Assembly: GCF_004570845.1 (NCBI RefSeq)
Contig: NZ_SPQZ01000009.1
Span: 40,517 to 104,516 of the forward strand
Source of the DNA: Orlajensenia leifsoniae
Lineage (GTDB): Bacteria > Actinomycetota > Actinomycetes > Actinomycetales > Microbacteriaceae
Length of the DNA stretch: 64,000 nucleotides
Direction of reading: 5' to 3'
The notes under the pieces were generated by a model. The model made no database searches. It was given only the letters and a program-made list of their open reading frames with translations, and was not told the DNA's origin. Below, in pieces: positions 36,153-45,584 of this stretch. Position 1 is the stretch's first letter. Every line of letters begins with the position of its first letter. The translations under genes and the position numbers were made by a program.

Positions 36153-36491
36153 GTGGCGTCAGAACTGAGATCACCGTCTGCGGCTGAGACGAGCATCATT
36201 TTGGAGCTGATCCAACGAGCATCCTTGCCAGCGCTCATTTCTCAGTATCAGGTCGCATCTGTCCAGGCCATGGACGATGGGCAGATGGGCAGCCTTCTGA
36301 TTCTTCCCCTGGAGGTAGCAGCTGATGCCAAGCGCCGATTTGGCCGCGAAGTCGCTGAGCTCCGTTTCGTTGACGGTGATGGCGTGCCCATATCTGCCGC
36401 TCTCAACGTCGATAGCGACGGGAACTTGTTCGAACTCGACATGTTCAAGGGCGACGGTTCGCCGCTAATCCGTATTCCTGACGCCTTCTAG
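36153..36491 (+). CDS. Small acidic protein, DUF6984-like (uncertain)
   Basis: 112 residues from GTG 36153 after a CGGGGGCAG tract. The C-terminal half, with VDGDGVPISAALNVDSDG and LFELDMFKGDGSPLIRIPD, follows the x-x-L-N-V-D-x-x-G-x-L-x-E-L-D pattern I associate with small orphan/immunity-like proteins. The family name is from memory and unsure. No partner toxin is visible next to it; the neighbours are decayed genes. Confidence 0.5.
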   Translation: MASELRSPSAAETSIILELIQRASLPALISQYQVASVQAMDDGQMGSLLILPLEVAADAKRRFGREVAELRFVDGDGVPISAALNVDSDGNLFELDMFKGDGSPLIRIPDAF

Positions 36492-36536
36492 TGCGGTTGA
36501 CGATCACCAACAGCGCTCGCGCGGGTTCTGTTTCTC

Positions 36537-36886
36537 CTACTCGTTGAGCGTCCGGTAGACACCATGCGCTGCGACCCAGATCTCCGTACCCTCGACGAAA
36601 CGAGGATCTTCGGCGTGAAGGGTCACGTTCGCCACGCCCTCCCTCGATGACCAGTCCTGTCCGACATATCGGGTCCGAAGACTCAAATACCGACCAGTCG
36701 CCACGAGCGCTTCGTTCGTTCCGATCACAAGTCCTTCTGCTGTGACAGGCTCGTCCAACTCGATGAGAGGCAGCCCGCCCCCTCGTCTCGGTCCGGAGCA
36801 CCAGGCAACCAAGCGACTATCGTGCCGGCAACAAGTGCGCCACCCGCAACCTCGTAGTCCCAAGCAATCGATAGCCGCGTCGACAT
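36537..36886 (-). pseudogene. Orphan gene broken by a single-base frameshift
   Basis: The frame from ATG 36886 gives MSTRLSIAWDYEVAGG and TIVAWLPGAPDRDEG, then stops making sense. The frame one base away continues with GGLPLIELDEPVTAEG and GREYVGQ-like sequence to VAAHGVYRTLNE at 36537. The two join exactly at a run of five G on the minus strand (near 36790), so loss of one G would explain it. Restored length is about 116 residues. No family recognised. Confidence 0.55.
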
Positions 36887-36887
36887 A

Positions 36888-37364
36888 GTGACACCCATAG
36901 CGCCCATCCTGTTGCGGTTGCGGTCTCGGCACGACACCCCACTACGGGCTCCAAGCTACCTCGCACACGTTCACGACTTTCCACACCGGCTCGCCGCGGT
37001 GCTGCGGGCCATCGCCGCGGCGGACGGAGGAGCAATCCTCTTCCACTGCGGGGCCGGTTGGGATCGAACTGGTCTTCTCGCCGCAGTTCTCTTGCGCGCA
37101 CTGGATGTCACCGACGATGCCGCCGTCGAGGATTACCTGGAATCCTTGACGAATGCTGAAACCATGGCCGCGCTTCACGGTCGATCTTTCGATGTCGAGG
37201 AGCGCCTGCAGGTTCTCGCTCGATTCAGTCACACACCAGAATCTGCGTTCCGCAGCATGTATGAGGAACTCGACCTCGAAGACTGGTTCCGCATGGCCGC
37301 CATTGACGACGAAACGCGCACGGCCGTCACCTCATGGCGCGGAGCGGCGAACCCAGGCGATTGA
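36888..37364 (+). pseudogene. N-terminally truncated tyrosine phosphatase
   Basis: The P-loop HCGAGWDRTG (about residues 53-62 of the open frame) is the signature H-C-x-x-G-x-x-R-T-G of Tyr_phosphatase3-type enzymes, and the helices after it look complete to the stop. Family members carry 80-120 more residues before this loop, including the I-D-L-R segment with strand and flap, and these are absent: homology begins at about APSYLAHVHDFPHR. So the 5' part was lost, perhaps with the rearrangement that also broke the gene on the opposite strand. Confidence 0.6.
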
Positions 37365-37770
37365 ACTATCGCGCACCGCGACTCGTGTCGCTGATTTCGA
37401 ACTACAGGCCCAACCGCGGTCGGGGGTTGACCGGGCGAGTCTTGCTCGCGTGGGTGCGGTCTGTAGATACGTCAAGAGTTTCAGGCTGGTCGGCTCCGAC
37501 CTATTTTCCTACGGCCACGGTTGCTCACGCAGGCACGATCGTCGCCTATCTCTCGACGTCCCACGGAAGGCGTTGCGGCAGCCATTGAGGCGGGTGTAGC
37601 CTGACTCGCGAGTAGTCCAAAGATGTGCCCCTGTCGGACTTGTCGGACTGGTCCGCCTCGAGAGTAGATCTGTTGGCGCCGGACGGCTCGGTCGTTCGCT
37701 TGCCACACTGGCCACCTCGGCGGCCAGTGCACACGCCTTTGCCACAGCAACGATGCTGGAAGGTGCTCCC
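37365..37770. other. Gene-free leader region before the hydrolase/KAP cassette
   Basis: 406 bp with no convincing coding sequence. It must hold the promoter of the cassette, but no pair of -35/-10 hexamers stands out. A short direct repeat (TGTCGGACTTGTCGGACT) occurs near 37630. Confidence 0.4.
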
Positions 37771-39126
37771 ATGCCTGGTGAGCCCGGGACAGTCATGGGT
37801 CCCGAGATATGGCCGCGAACTAGCGAACCGCCTACATTCGACATCTTTGCGAACGATCATCCGTTCTGGATGATCGAAGTTTCCACAGATCTCGACCTGC
37901 TGGACTCGGCAAACCAAGATCAGCGGTCATCGCAGAACTACTTCTTTGGTGGCCAGACTGAGGGTTCATTCGCGGCAACTGCGTCATGGACAATGCCTCA
38001 AGAGGTTTGGGACCGGCTCGGCCAAGCCGAGCGGATCTACTACCGGCTGTACACCTCTGAAGATGACGCGGATTTCGTCGACTGGACTGTTTCGGTTCAG
38101 GACGCGTCAAGCGCAGAGACTCCGTTTGTTCTGCTGGGATCAGGTGAGGCCGGCGCTAGTCCACTTTCAGAGCCTTCTGTCGACGCGGATGTCGACGCCT
38201 TATGTCGCTATCTCCGTATTTCGGCGGAGGACTTTGCCGTCGAAATGGATCGGTATTTCAATCGTCTGGGTGAGCTGCTCTCTTTTCACCAGATCACGAG
38301 ATCGGCCGATGAATTGAACGCCGCCAGTTTCCGTGGCGCCGTATCCGAGTTCCAAAAGGCTGTAGGACTGCAAGTGGATGGGGTGCCTGGTGAGGACACT
38401 CTCTGGGCCTTGAATCAAGACTGGGCAGCCTCCCGCCAGCTGGCCTTAGAACGTGTCGCGATGGATGCGTGGGTGCCGCCCGGAGCGCAGCAGCACATCC
38501 CTGATGAGCACGGGTACGAATCCGTCCGCGTCCGTTCAGACGTCGTGGGCGCGGTGGAGGGCCTGCGCGCCGATCTGAACGCGGTTGAAGTCTTGATGAC
38601 GTCGGCTGGCGCGTCACGAGCGCTGGATGCCGCAATTCGGACAGGACGCTCGGGCACGTCCATCCACTACAGCGGAGCGGCAATCGACCTGGCGACGACG
38701 TCCGGGATGGTTAGTGATCAGAGCGCCAACGCCAACAACCAACTGTATGTCATCACCGATGAATCCGGCCGCTGGCGAGTTTGGGCCCGCTCGGAGTTCG
38801 GCCAGGACTCAACGTTGGACGCGGTCGAGTGGGCTGAAGGCAGAACGTCGACTCGGACCGTCGAGGGGCGATTTATAGACGTCACTGCTGCCGCCGAGCG
38901 TCGAGGACTACAGGGAATTGGACCTCGATCGACATTTCCGGGCGATTACCTCAGCGCGGAATGGTGGCATTTACAGAGCGCGGACGCCCTAGTACCTTGG
39001 GCCAGCCAGTTCGGTTCCGAAGTCCTCAGCCTTGCCACGAACAGCTTGAGCGGCTTTCAAGCCGCGACAGGTCTCTGGAGTGCTCGCAAACGAATATTCC
39101 ACCGAGGCAAAGATGGCTGGTGGTGA
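37771..39126 (+). CDS. M15-type peptidase with peptidoglycan-binding domain (cassette gene 1)
   Basis: 451 residues from ATG 37771, seven bases after GGAAGG. Domains in order: an Ig/Fn3-like N-terminal domain (HPFWMIEVSTD ... AERIYYRLYTS, about 25-120); a peptidoglycan-binding_1 helix bundle (FRGAVSEFQKAVGLQVDGVPG, about 185-205); and an M15/VanY-like D-Ala-D-Ala carboxypeptidase or endolysin domain. In the last, TSIHYSGAAIDLA supplies the zinc His and Asp and EWWHLQS the catalytic Glu and second His. There is no signal peptide or membrane helix, so it must leave the cell by lysis or a dedicated route, or act inside. The stop overlaps the next start (GTGA). Confidence 0.78.
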   Translation: MPGEPGTVMGPEIWPRTSEPPTFDIFANDHPFWMIEVSTDLDLLDSANQDQRSSQNYFFGGQTEGSFAATASWTMPQEVWDRLGQAERIYYRLYTSEDDADFVDWTVSVQDASSAETPFVLLGSGEAGASPLSEPSVDADVDALCRYLRISAEDFAVEMDRYFNRLGELLSFHQITRSADELNAASFRGAVSEFQKAVGLQVDGVPGEDTLWALNQDWAASRQLALERVAMDAWVPPGAQQHIPDEHGYESVRVRSDVVGAVEGLRADLNAVEVLMTSAGASRALDAAIRTGRSGTSIHYSGAAIDLATTSGMVSDQSANANNQLYVITDESGRWRVWARSEFGQDSTLDAVEWAEGRTSTRTVEGRFIDVTAAAERRGLQGIGPRSTFPGDYLSAEWWHLQSADALVPWASQFGSEVLSLATNSLSGFQAATGLWSARKRIFHRGKDGWW

Positions 39127-39467
39127 CCGTGGTGGATGGCTACAAATCCGCCGATGATCAACCAGCATTGGGAGACACTGCGAATCTCTCAGCAGAGAGC
39201 GAACGCGTGTATCGGCAGTTCCAGCGCGATTATCAGGACGCGAAGCAGGCATACGACGATGCTCTCAGTGAGGCCCGGAAGGACCCTCACGCACTGGAGA
39301 ACTGGCCGACCACCGGCGCTACTTACCGGCTCAGAGTAAACGATGCCTACGACCGTTTGCTCTCGCTCGGCCACAGGAAAAACGTGGAATCGACCCGAAA
39401 GACGCACCGACCTGCGCAGCACCCGCGACCAAACGATTCGTACAGCGGCGAGCTTGACGCCGACTGA
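39123..39467 (+). CDS. Small helical protein sharing a module with the next protein (cassette gene 2)
   Basis: 114 residues from GTG 39123, which overlaps the M15 gene stop. Predicted largely helical. The segment from YQDAKQAYDDALSEARKDP to YDRLLSLGHRKNVE matches, position by position, a segment of the 507-residue protein encoded next ([21 protein letters not shown] ... [14 protein letters not shown]): the same A-x-x-D-P, W/F-P, Y/R and S-L-G landmarks occur. The C-terminal tail is basic and His/Pro-rich. Function unknown; the shared module suggests it competes with or assembles with the larger protein. Confidence 0.65.
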   Translation: MTVVDGYKSADDQPALGDTANLSAESERVYRQFQRDYQDAKQAYDDALSEARKDPHALENWPTTGATYRLRVNDAYDRLLSLGHRKNVESTRKTHRPAQHPRPNDSYSGELDAD

Positions 39468-39565
39468 TCAGCCATAAACCAGCAAGCCGAGCTCGTCATA
39501 CGGCAGGAGGCATTCCGCACGAGCTGCTACCGCCATCACCGCACCAACGGAAAGAAAGGCGCACC

Positions 39566-41089
39566 ATGCCTGATGTCTTCAAGATCCTCAAGGATCTGGA
39601 ACTAAAAGCTACCGGACTCGACGAGAAAACCATGCAACAGCAGGAAGGTTATTTCGTTGCATTCCGCGACATCGGCTTACCCATTCGTGAAGAGGATTTC
39701 GATCACCCGTACAACCCGTTAGGGCACGCCGAAGTGGAACTCCCTCCTCCGAACACGGATCCCAAGGACGCCCCAAAAACGGCAAGCGAGAAGGCCGGGC
39801 TGGACCCAGAGAAGGTGTATGACGACACCCTGCTCGCGAAGATCTCGGCATCACAGCGCGCATACGTGAACACCTTCATGCTCACCGATGCGAAACTCAC
39901 GATGAGCCCACGCTACTCAGTCATGCCCGGGACAACCAAAGTGAGCGATACCTGGTGGGCAATCGTAACCGGCGCAAACGGTATTCCCAAGAAGCTAGAA
40001 CTTTCGCCTGAGCTGAAGCAGGCCTATGACGACGCACAAGCCGACCTGGTGGACGAAGGAGGCGAACCTACACCTCGATATGAGAAGTACTTGGAGTATT
40101 CCGACGCGTACGAAGAAGCCTTGCACGAGTACGCAACGGCATACGCAGAAGCCGCCACCGATCCTGAAACCCTGGCGAGCTTCCCGCTCCAAGGTAGATA
40201 CGCACGAAAGCAAGTGGACAAAGCGTGGGACCGGTGGAACAGTTTGGGCTCCAAGGAGAGAGTGGAGGCGGCGCTGAATACGCTTGCGGCTCAGGGGGTC
40301 GATCCAGCGATGGCGCTCATCAGCCGGGCCGAGAAGAAGCTCAGCGACAACTTGCTTGACTTCCCCGGGGTCGGCCTACTTCCGCTGACAACTGTCTCCC
40401 CTAGCAGCTGGTCGCGGGGCAGCGACGATCGCGGCTGGAATAAGTACACGAGCGCAGACTTCCACTCCGAGACTCACTACACGGAATCCAGCACCTCGAT
40501 AAACGCCAACGCCGGACTCAACCTCGGATTTTGGAGCGTCGGTGGCTCGCTAGCCAGCAAGAACGAGCGAGCATCGATGCAAGGTCAAACTGACAACTTG
40601 GAAGTCTCCTTCGAGTACATGATCGCTGACATCCAGCGACCGTGGCTCAGCATGGAGCTGTTGAACCTGAAGAACTGGTTCCTGTACGGCGACTACGACA
40701 AGAACGCCATTTCCAGCGGCACCATGGCGCAGGAGAAGCCGACGGATGGTAGCGAACCACTCTTCCTTCCCTCTGTGATCACCAGCCTGATCCTGGTGAA
40801 GGACATTCACATCAAATGGGCGAATTGGAAGAGCGACTGGAATGCAAAGACTTCGAGTTTGGAGGCCGGAGCATCGGTCGGCTGGGGACCATTCGCGGTT
40901 TCGGGCAGCTACGGGAGTAAGAAGCACTCGCTGGATGCAACGACTGACAATGAAAGCGAAGGGCTTACCGTCGAGGGGATCCAACTCATCGGGTATGTAT
41001 CCCAGATCACGCCCGCGTCACCTAAGGAGAAGAGCAGTACCTATATGACGACGCCGAACCCCGCCGAGCCCCCTACCCCCATCGGCTAA
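39566..41089 (+). CDS. RPWL-core protein with helical middle (cassette gene 3)
   Basis: 507 residues; GAAAGGCG precedes the ATG. Three parts: residues 1-125, opening with [13 protein letters not shown]; a charged helical middle (about 150-250) shared with the small protein before it; and a C-terminal beta-rich core. The core contains [19 protein letters not shown], a NWFLYG turn, [30 protein letters not shown] and IQLIGYVSQ. The same landmarks occur in the next protein, so these two are paralogues. No signal peptide; aromatic-rich surface. I recall similar R-P-W proteins as unannotated hypotheticals only. Function unknown. Confidence 0.75.
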   Translation: MPDVFKILKDLELKATGLDEKTMQQQEGYFVAFRDIGLPIREEDFDHPYNPLGHAEVELPPPNTDPKDAPKTASEKAGLDPEKVYDDTLLAKISASQRAYVNTFMLTDAKLTMSPRYSVMPGTTKVSDTWWAIVTGANGIPKKLELSPELKQAYDDAQADLVDEGGEPTPRYEKYLEYSDAYEEALHEYATAYAEAATDPETLASFPLQGRYARKQVDKAWDRWNSLGSKERVEAALNTLAAQGVDPAMALISRAEKKLSDNLLDFPGVGLLPLTTVSPSSWSRGSDDRGWNKYTSADFHSETHYTESSTSINANAGLNLGFWSVGGSLASKNERASMQGQTDNLEVSFEYMIADIQRPWLSMELLNLKNWFLYGDYDKNAISSGTMAQEKPTDGSEPLFLPSVITSLILVKDIHIKWANWKSDWNAKTSSLEAGASVGWGPFAVSGSYGSKKHSLDATTDNESEGLTVEGIQLIGYVSQITPASPKEKSSTYMTTPNPAEPPTPIG

Positions 41090-41135
41090 GGGTGGCCTCG
41101 ATCACGGTATCGACCACGGACGGCAGGATTCATTG

Positions 41136-42458
41136 ATGTCTCTCCCAATAGGTTCGGTCTATCGTCCGCTGAACGATTTTTTCCTGGCGCGCTTCGGCAC
41201 GCGAGACGATAGTCCCATCATCTTTCGTTTCGACAGGTTTGGAACCGCGCTTTCTGAGGATGACTTTCGCGTCGACCCGAGTGACAAAACCAGTGCAGTC
41301 AGCGCGGCCATCGCGCGGGAGAAGGTTTCCGACCTCGTCAATCGGGTACCCACCGACGTTGGTGACGGAGTCCATGTTCAGTTGCTCAGCGATTCTATAG
41401 ACGACTTCTACTCGGATCTGCTGACGTCTGCTCAGCCGTTCCTTCCGGGTGGCACCGACCCTGACACGAGAGCCTCGCTCATCGAGGACTTCACTGCCAT
41501 TCTGGCGGACGCAAAACGAGTCTGGGCACTGTCCGAACTCACATCAGTTCTCGGCAGTCCCGTGCCGTTCCACGCAACCGACTCGACCCCGGCCAACTGG
41601 TACGACACATCCATCGCCGATGCTTGGACTCACCACGCGTACGTAGCGAGAGAGTCGTCTGCAGACAATGCGGCTGATCCTGTCAACTGGAGGATCGTGC
41701 CGTCCGCCGCCAAAGTGGATCACGCGCTCGGTGAAAACCCCCCGACATTAGCTCTCTGGAGCACCCGGAAGCTGCGGCCGCGACTGACGAATGACGCGGA
41801 CAGTTCGGTGACCGTAGGACCTGAGCTTGCCAAACGTTTGTCAGCGTTTCGATTCCCCGAGCGACTCAAACTAGAGAGACTCCTTGACGACGTCGCCCTT
41901 CACGAACCCACACAGACCGAGAGCGTGTCCGTGTCATTCGATTTCTGCGTTGTTACTCTGCGCCGCGCCTGGCTGAAGACGTCCTTTTTGTATTCGTCGC
42001 CATGGAGAGTTCCTGGGCGTGAAATGGGCGCACTGAACGAGCTCGAGGCATCAAGCGGCCTTGCCCTGATCCCGATCGCCTTCGTTGCCATCCGGAATCT
42101 TCAGATCGCCGCCGACTGGTCCGACGTCGACAAAACGAGATTGGAAACGGCGATGTCGTGGGGTCCGTTTGACGTGAGTTCCAGCGTTGGGCGGAACGAG
42201 TTAACCCAGCCCGGGCTGCAAATCCTCGGCTGGATGCTTCAGCGAGTCCGGGCGCTACCGCCGAACCCTCCCAATGACGGGCCAGTGCTGGCCGCGCAAC
42301 CAACCGGTCGCACCTACACAGTCGTGGCAGGCGACACGCTCAGCGGGATCGCCCGAAGGTTTTACGGCGATGCGTCGAGATGGAAGGAGATACGAGAAGT
42401 AAATGGCATAGCCGACCCAAAGCAGATCTACCCAGGACAAGAACTCACCATTCCGTAA
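41136..42458 (+). CDS. RPWL-core protein with C-terminal LysM (cassette gene 4)
   Basis: 440 residues from ATG 41136, after GGCAGGA. The N-terminus has [15 protein letters not shown], echoing the previous protein. The core carries [47 protein letters not shown] and [11 protein letters not shown]. Its end, from [20 protein letters not shown] to YPGQELTIP (about 396-440), is a textbook LysM domain, the glycan-binding module also found in phage and contractile-tail hub proteins. It lies 46 bp after gene 3 and 31 bp before the KAP gene. No secretion signal was seen. Confidence 0.78.
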   Translation: MSLPIGSVYRPLNDFFLARFGTRDDSPIIFRFDRFGTALSEDDFRVDPSDKTSAVSAAIAREKVSDLVNRVPTDVGDGVHVQLLSDSIDDFYSDLLTSAQPFLPGGTDPDTRASLIEDFTAILADAKRVWALSELTSVLGSPVPFHATDSTPANWYDTSIADAWTHHAYVARESSADNAADPVNWRIVPSAAKVDHALGENPPTLALWSTRKLRPRLTNDADSSVTVGPELAKRLSAFRFPERLKLERLLDDVALHEPTQTESVSVSFDFCVVTLRRAWLKTSFLYSSPWRVPGREMGALNELEASSGLALIPIAFVAIRNLQIAADWSDVDKTRLETAMSWGPFDVSSSVGRNELTQPGLQILGWMLQRVRALPPNPPNDGPVLAAQPTGRTYTVVAGDTLSGIARRFYGDASRWKEIREVNGIADPKQIYPGQELTIP

Positions 42459-42489
42459 GAACTATTGCCGCACCCGGTAGGAGGCTGAC

Positions 42490-45150
42490 GTGGCTGCCAA
42501 TTCCAGCGCTCCGTACTCGACATCCGTGCAGGGAGCCATCGATTGGGCGAACGCGGTCGCTCGGGTCAGGGCGAATGCTGGACCAGCCGGAGGCTCACCC
42601 GAGACCAACGCAAGGGACCTGTTCGTTGGCGCGCTGCTGGCCCATGCTGATGCGAACGGTGAGGTTCAGGTGATACTCGATCATTTCGGGCTCACAGCTC
42701 GCGACGTAGTAGGCGAAGACTACGCGCGCCTCAGTCCGTCGACCCTCGCTGCTGTGCTCCCTTACGTTTCCGTCGGGGCAGCGCCATCGGACGAGATCGA
42801 GATAAACGAGATTTTCGAGATGGCGGGGATGCTTTCCCCTCGGGGCCCTATCCAGTTGCTGCACCTGTTGGGAGGGATGCTTTCCGCTCCAACGCAGCTG
42901 GCGGTAGCCCTCGATCACGCGTTCGAAACCATCGGCGAAGACCAACGTGCGATCTCCGTCTCCTACAACGACTGGCTTAGCGGTGCGCCTCAGCAGAAGG
43001 AAGTAGCCGGCGAGTCGCTCCGAACATGGTTACGGGAACACAACCCGCGCTCGCCCGTCGGTATCGCAGGCTTCGCGACCGATGACGTAGCTGGCCCCGT
43101 TGTTGAACAGCAGGACCTCGTCGGAATCTCGCCTGAGTCCAACGCCCTCGCATACCTTGTGGCCGCCCGAGACCTAGTTCCGCCCCTGGCTATCGGACTT
43201 TTCGGCGATTGGGGCAGCGGCAAGAGCTTCCTCATGCGAGATGTGCAGCGGCGGATAGATCGTCTGGTGGAGCTCAGCCGAGACCAGCCACAAAACGAAT
43301 CCGCGGTATGGAAGAACATCGAGCACATCTCGTTCAACGCGTGGGAATACGTGCAGGGGGACCTCTGGGCAGCACTGCTGGAAAAGGTCTTTCGCACCCT
43401 CGACACCCGGGTAGTCGAAGCGAGCCTGGTGAGCGAACGGAAAGCACCGATCAGGGTCGAGCTTGAGCGACAAGAAGCGATCCTCGTCGTCGCTAGATTG
43501 CAGGAGGATACCCTTTCTGGGCTGGTGCACACTCTCGAAGGCAAGGCTCAGAAGGCGAAGAACGAGCTTGAGGAGCGCGAGACAGAAGCGAAGCAGAACG
43601 CTGCGAGCCCAGATGAAGCTGTGCGGGTTGTCAAAGAGGCGCTTGCTGAGCAATGGGAGGAGAGTCGAATTGAAGGGCTGGATCCGGAGCTCGAAGACCT
43701 TGCCGATGCTCTCGCCGACGCCTGGGACGAACTTCGCTCAGGTCCGGCACTTTTCAGTCCGTACTGGCGTCGATGGACGCACGTGGCCCTCATCTCGGCA
43801 GTCCTACTCATCGTGCCCCTCGGGACATGGGCTCTCCAAACCTTCACCGAAATCCCTGAGGTGAATGCCCTTCTCGCAACAGTGGCAGTGAGCATCCCGG
43901 CATTGGCAGGGTGGCTGCGCAGCGCGACCAAATGGATCAGCAAGCAGCGGCGGCACATCGAAGATGCGCAATCGAAGATAGAGACTATGCGCCAGAAACC
44001 GGTAGATGATGCCGAGGAGGCGTTGGCCGACGCGCAGGCTCGATTGGCAATTGCCAAAGCCGATCTCGAGAAACAGAAGGCTAACGTTTCCGCCGAGCAA
44101 GGCCGTGCCATGGATCTCGCGAGTCAGCTTAACGCGATCACCCCGGGGAAAGTGTTCGTCGAGTTCGCCGGTGAACGAAGCACCGACTACCGCAGCAAGC
44201 TGGGACTCCTCGGCGCAGTCCGCGAGGACCTACGACAATTGGAGCGAGAGATCGTCTCCAACAACACTGCCGCGATTGACTCCGCGATGGGCTACGACGC
44301 CTCAGTGCCCAACAGAATCGTGCTCTACATCGATGACTTGGACCGTTGCCCACCCGCGAAGGTCGTTCAAGTGCTTGAGGCCGTACATCTACTCCTCGCC
44401 TTCCCTCTCTTCGTTGTCTTCGTCGCGGTCGATTCGAGATGGCTCAGCTCGGCTCTCATCGAAGAGTTGCACGCCCTGCGGACCCTTAGCCAAGGGAAAG
44501 CAGACACCCCGACGGCAAGGGACTATATCGAAAAGATCTTCCAGCTTCCGTTTTGGGTCCAGCCCTTGTCGGGAGAAGAGCGCGGCGCCATTGTGTCCGG
44601 ATTGCTTTCTCCCGCAATCCGTTCCGCGGGTGAGGGCACGGCGCCGGGCGGTGGCGTGCTGAGACTCGACGACGTTCGCACCTCGGCCATTGACCGTATG
44701 ATCGGTCAAAGTGGGTCAGGGTTGAGAGTTGAGACCAGCTCACTTACCCTCTCTCCCGAGGAGGTCGAGTTTGCGGCGCATCTCGGGCCGCTTCTGGGTG
44801 ACACACCGCGCCGCGTGAAGCGCTTCGTCAACACGCTCCAGTTCCTGCTGTCGGTCAGGCCACCGCTCGGCGAGGTCGGAGCACATGCGCCTCGCCAAGC
44901 ACTTGCTCTATTTGCCGCGATCAATGACGGGCTCCCCAACGTCGCCCGCCACGTCTTCCGGCCAGAAAATGTGACTCGAGCTCTGGGGGATATTTTGTCG
45001 GACCCGGAGATTCCAGCAGACGAACGCGTCCGTCTCAACGATTGGCTCGCCGTACCAGGACATTCCGTGTGGTCGGATGTCGCTGCGGTTGAGATTGGAG
45101 AGCGCGCGGAAATGGTTCAACGCCTCGGGTTCCTCAGACCGCTCATCTGA
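42490..45150 (+). CDS. KAP-family P-loop NTPase with Clp-N-like repeats and membrane insert (cassette gene 5)
   Basis: 886 residues from GTG 42490 with AGGAGG five bases upstream. Residues about 35-170 hold two Clp-N-like helical repeats (ARDLFVGALLAHADANGEVQ; QLLHLLGGMLSAPTQLAVAL). Walker A is GLFGDWGSGKSFLM (about 236-249). A long coiled-coil insert then brackets two membrane helices (HVALISAVLLIVPLGTWALQ and NALLATVAVSIPALAGWL, about 436-475). Walker B is NRIVLYIDDLDRCPP (about 610-624), and a C-terminal helical part with PRRVKRFVNTLQFLL is typical of KAP NTPases. KAP proteins include phage-exclusion PifA and several predicted defence ATPases. It is the last gene of the cassette. Confidence 0.85.
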   Translation: MAANSSAPYSTSVQGAIDWANAVARVRANAGPAGGSPETNARDLFVGALLAHADANGEVQVILDHFGLTARDVVGEDYARLSPSTLAAVLPYVSVGAAPSDEIEINEIFEMAGMLSPRGPIQLLHLLGGMLSAPTQLAVALDHAFETIGEDQRAISVSYNDWLSGAPQQKEVAGESLRTWLREHNPRSPVGIAGFATDDVAGPVVEQQDLVGISPESNALAYLVAARDLVPPLAIGLFGDWGSGKSFLMRDVQRRIDRLVELSRDQPQNESAVWKNIEHISFNAWEYVQGDLWAALLEKVFRTLDTRVVEASLVSERKAPIRVELERQEAILVVARLQEDTLSGLVHTLEGKAQKAKNELEERETEAKQNAASPDEAVRVVKEALAEQWEESRIEGLDPELEDLADALADAWDELRSGPALFSPYWRRWTHVALISAVLLIVPLGTWALQTFTEIPEVNALLATVAVSIPALAGWLRSATKWISKQRRHIEDAQSKIETMRQKPVDDAEEALADAQARLAIAKADLEKQKANVSAEQGRAMDLASQLNAITPGKVFVEFAGERSTDYRSKLGLLGAVREDLRQLEREIVSNNTAAIDSAMGYDASVPNRIVLYIDDLDRCPPAKVVQVLEAVHLLLAFPLFVVFVAVDSRWLSSALIEELHALRTLSQGKADTPTARDYIEKIFQLPFWVQPLSGEERGAIVSGLLSPAIRSAGEGTAPGGGVLRLDDVRTSAIDRMIGQSGSGLRVETSSLTLSPEEVEFAAHLGPLLGDTPRRVKRFVNTLQFLLSVRPPLGEVGAHAPRQALALFAAINDGLPNVARHVFRPENVTRALGDILSDPEIPADERVRLNDWLAVPGHSVWSDVAAVEIGERAEMVQRLGFLRPLI

Positions 45151-45257
45151 CCGCACCGCCGATCATTCTTCGTGCGCGCCGATGCGGGCAAAGCCGCAGC
45201 AGACCCCGGCCGCGGTGTAGCGATCGTCGTTCAGGTCACAGGATCTGACGCCACACT

Positions 45258-45458
45258 GTGGAATGTGTTCAGTTCGAATACCACCTCGATCGTTTCCACA
45301 GCCGCTCGCAGACGAGAACCCATGTTGACGACCCCGCGGAGTGGCCGGACGCCCGGGACCGTGACGTTGTGGTCGCCGCCAGCGCCCGCAATGCACATCT
45401 CATCGCGGCCCTCGCACCCATCCTCTCCGGATGCTCCGCCCCACTGGCCGTGCAGTAA
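45258..45458 (+). CDS. Possible small gene or gene fragment (66 codons)
   Basis: Frame from GTG 45258 with strong third-position GC, encoding FEYHLDRFHSRSQTRTHVDD and a hydrophobic end (HLIAALAPILSGCSAPLAV). No ribosome site is clear and no family is recognised. Its coding-like composition next to a protease fragment suggests a remnant of a larger gene. Confidence 0.3.
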   Translation: MECVQFEYHLDRFHSRSQTRTHVDDPAEWPDARDRDVVVAASARNAHLIAALAPILSGCSAPLAVQ

Positions 45459-45584
45459 CGGGACGTCGTTTAGCGAGGATTAGAGCCGCGGTGACTCAGA
45501 TGTCTGACATTCACTGACAGGTTAGGCGGTCGCGATCCGCTATTTCTAGGACACTTTCGCCCTTGGGGGTAGATAACCGACGGC

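Noticed and set aside
39566..42458. Extracellular contractile injection system
   Set aside because: LysM and M15 domains suggested it, but no sheath, tube, baseplate or Afp15-type AAA gene is present.
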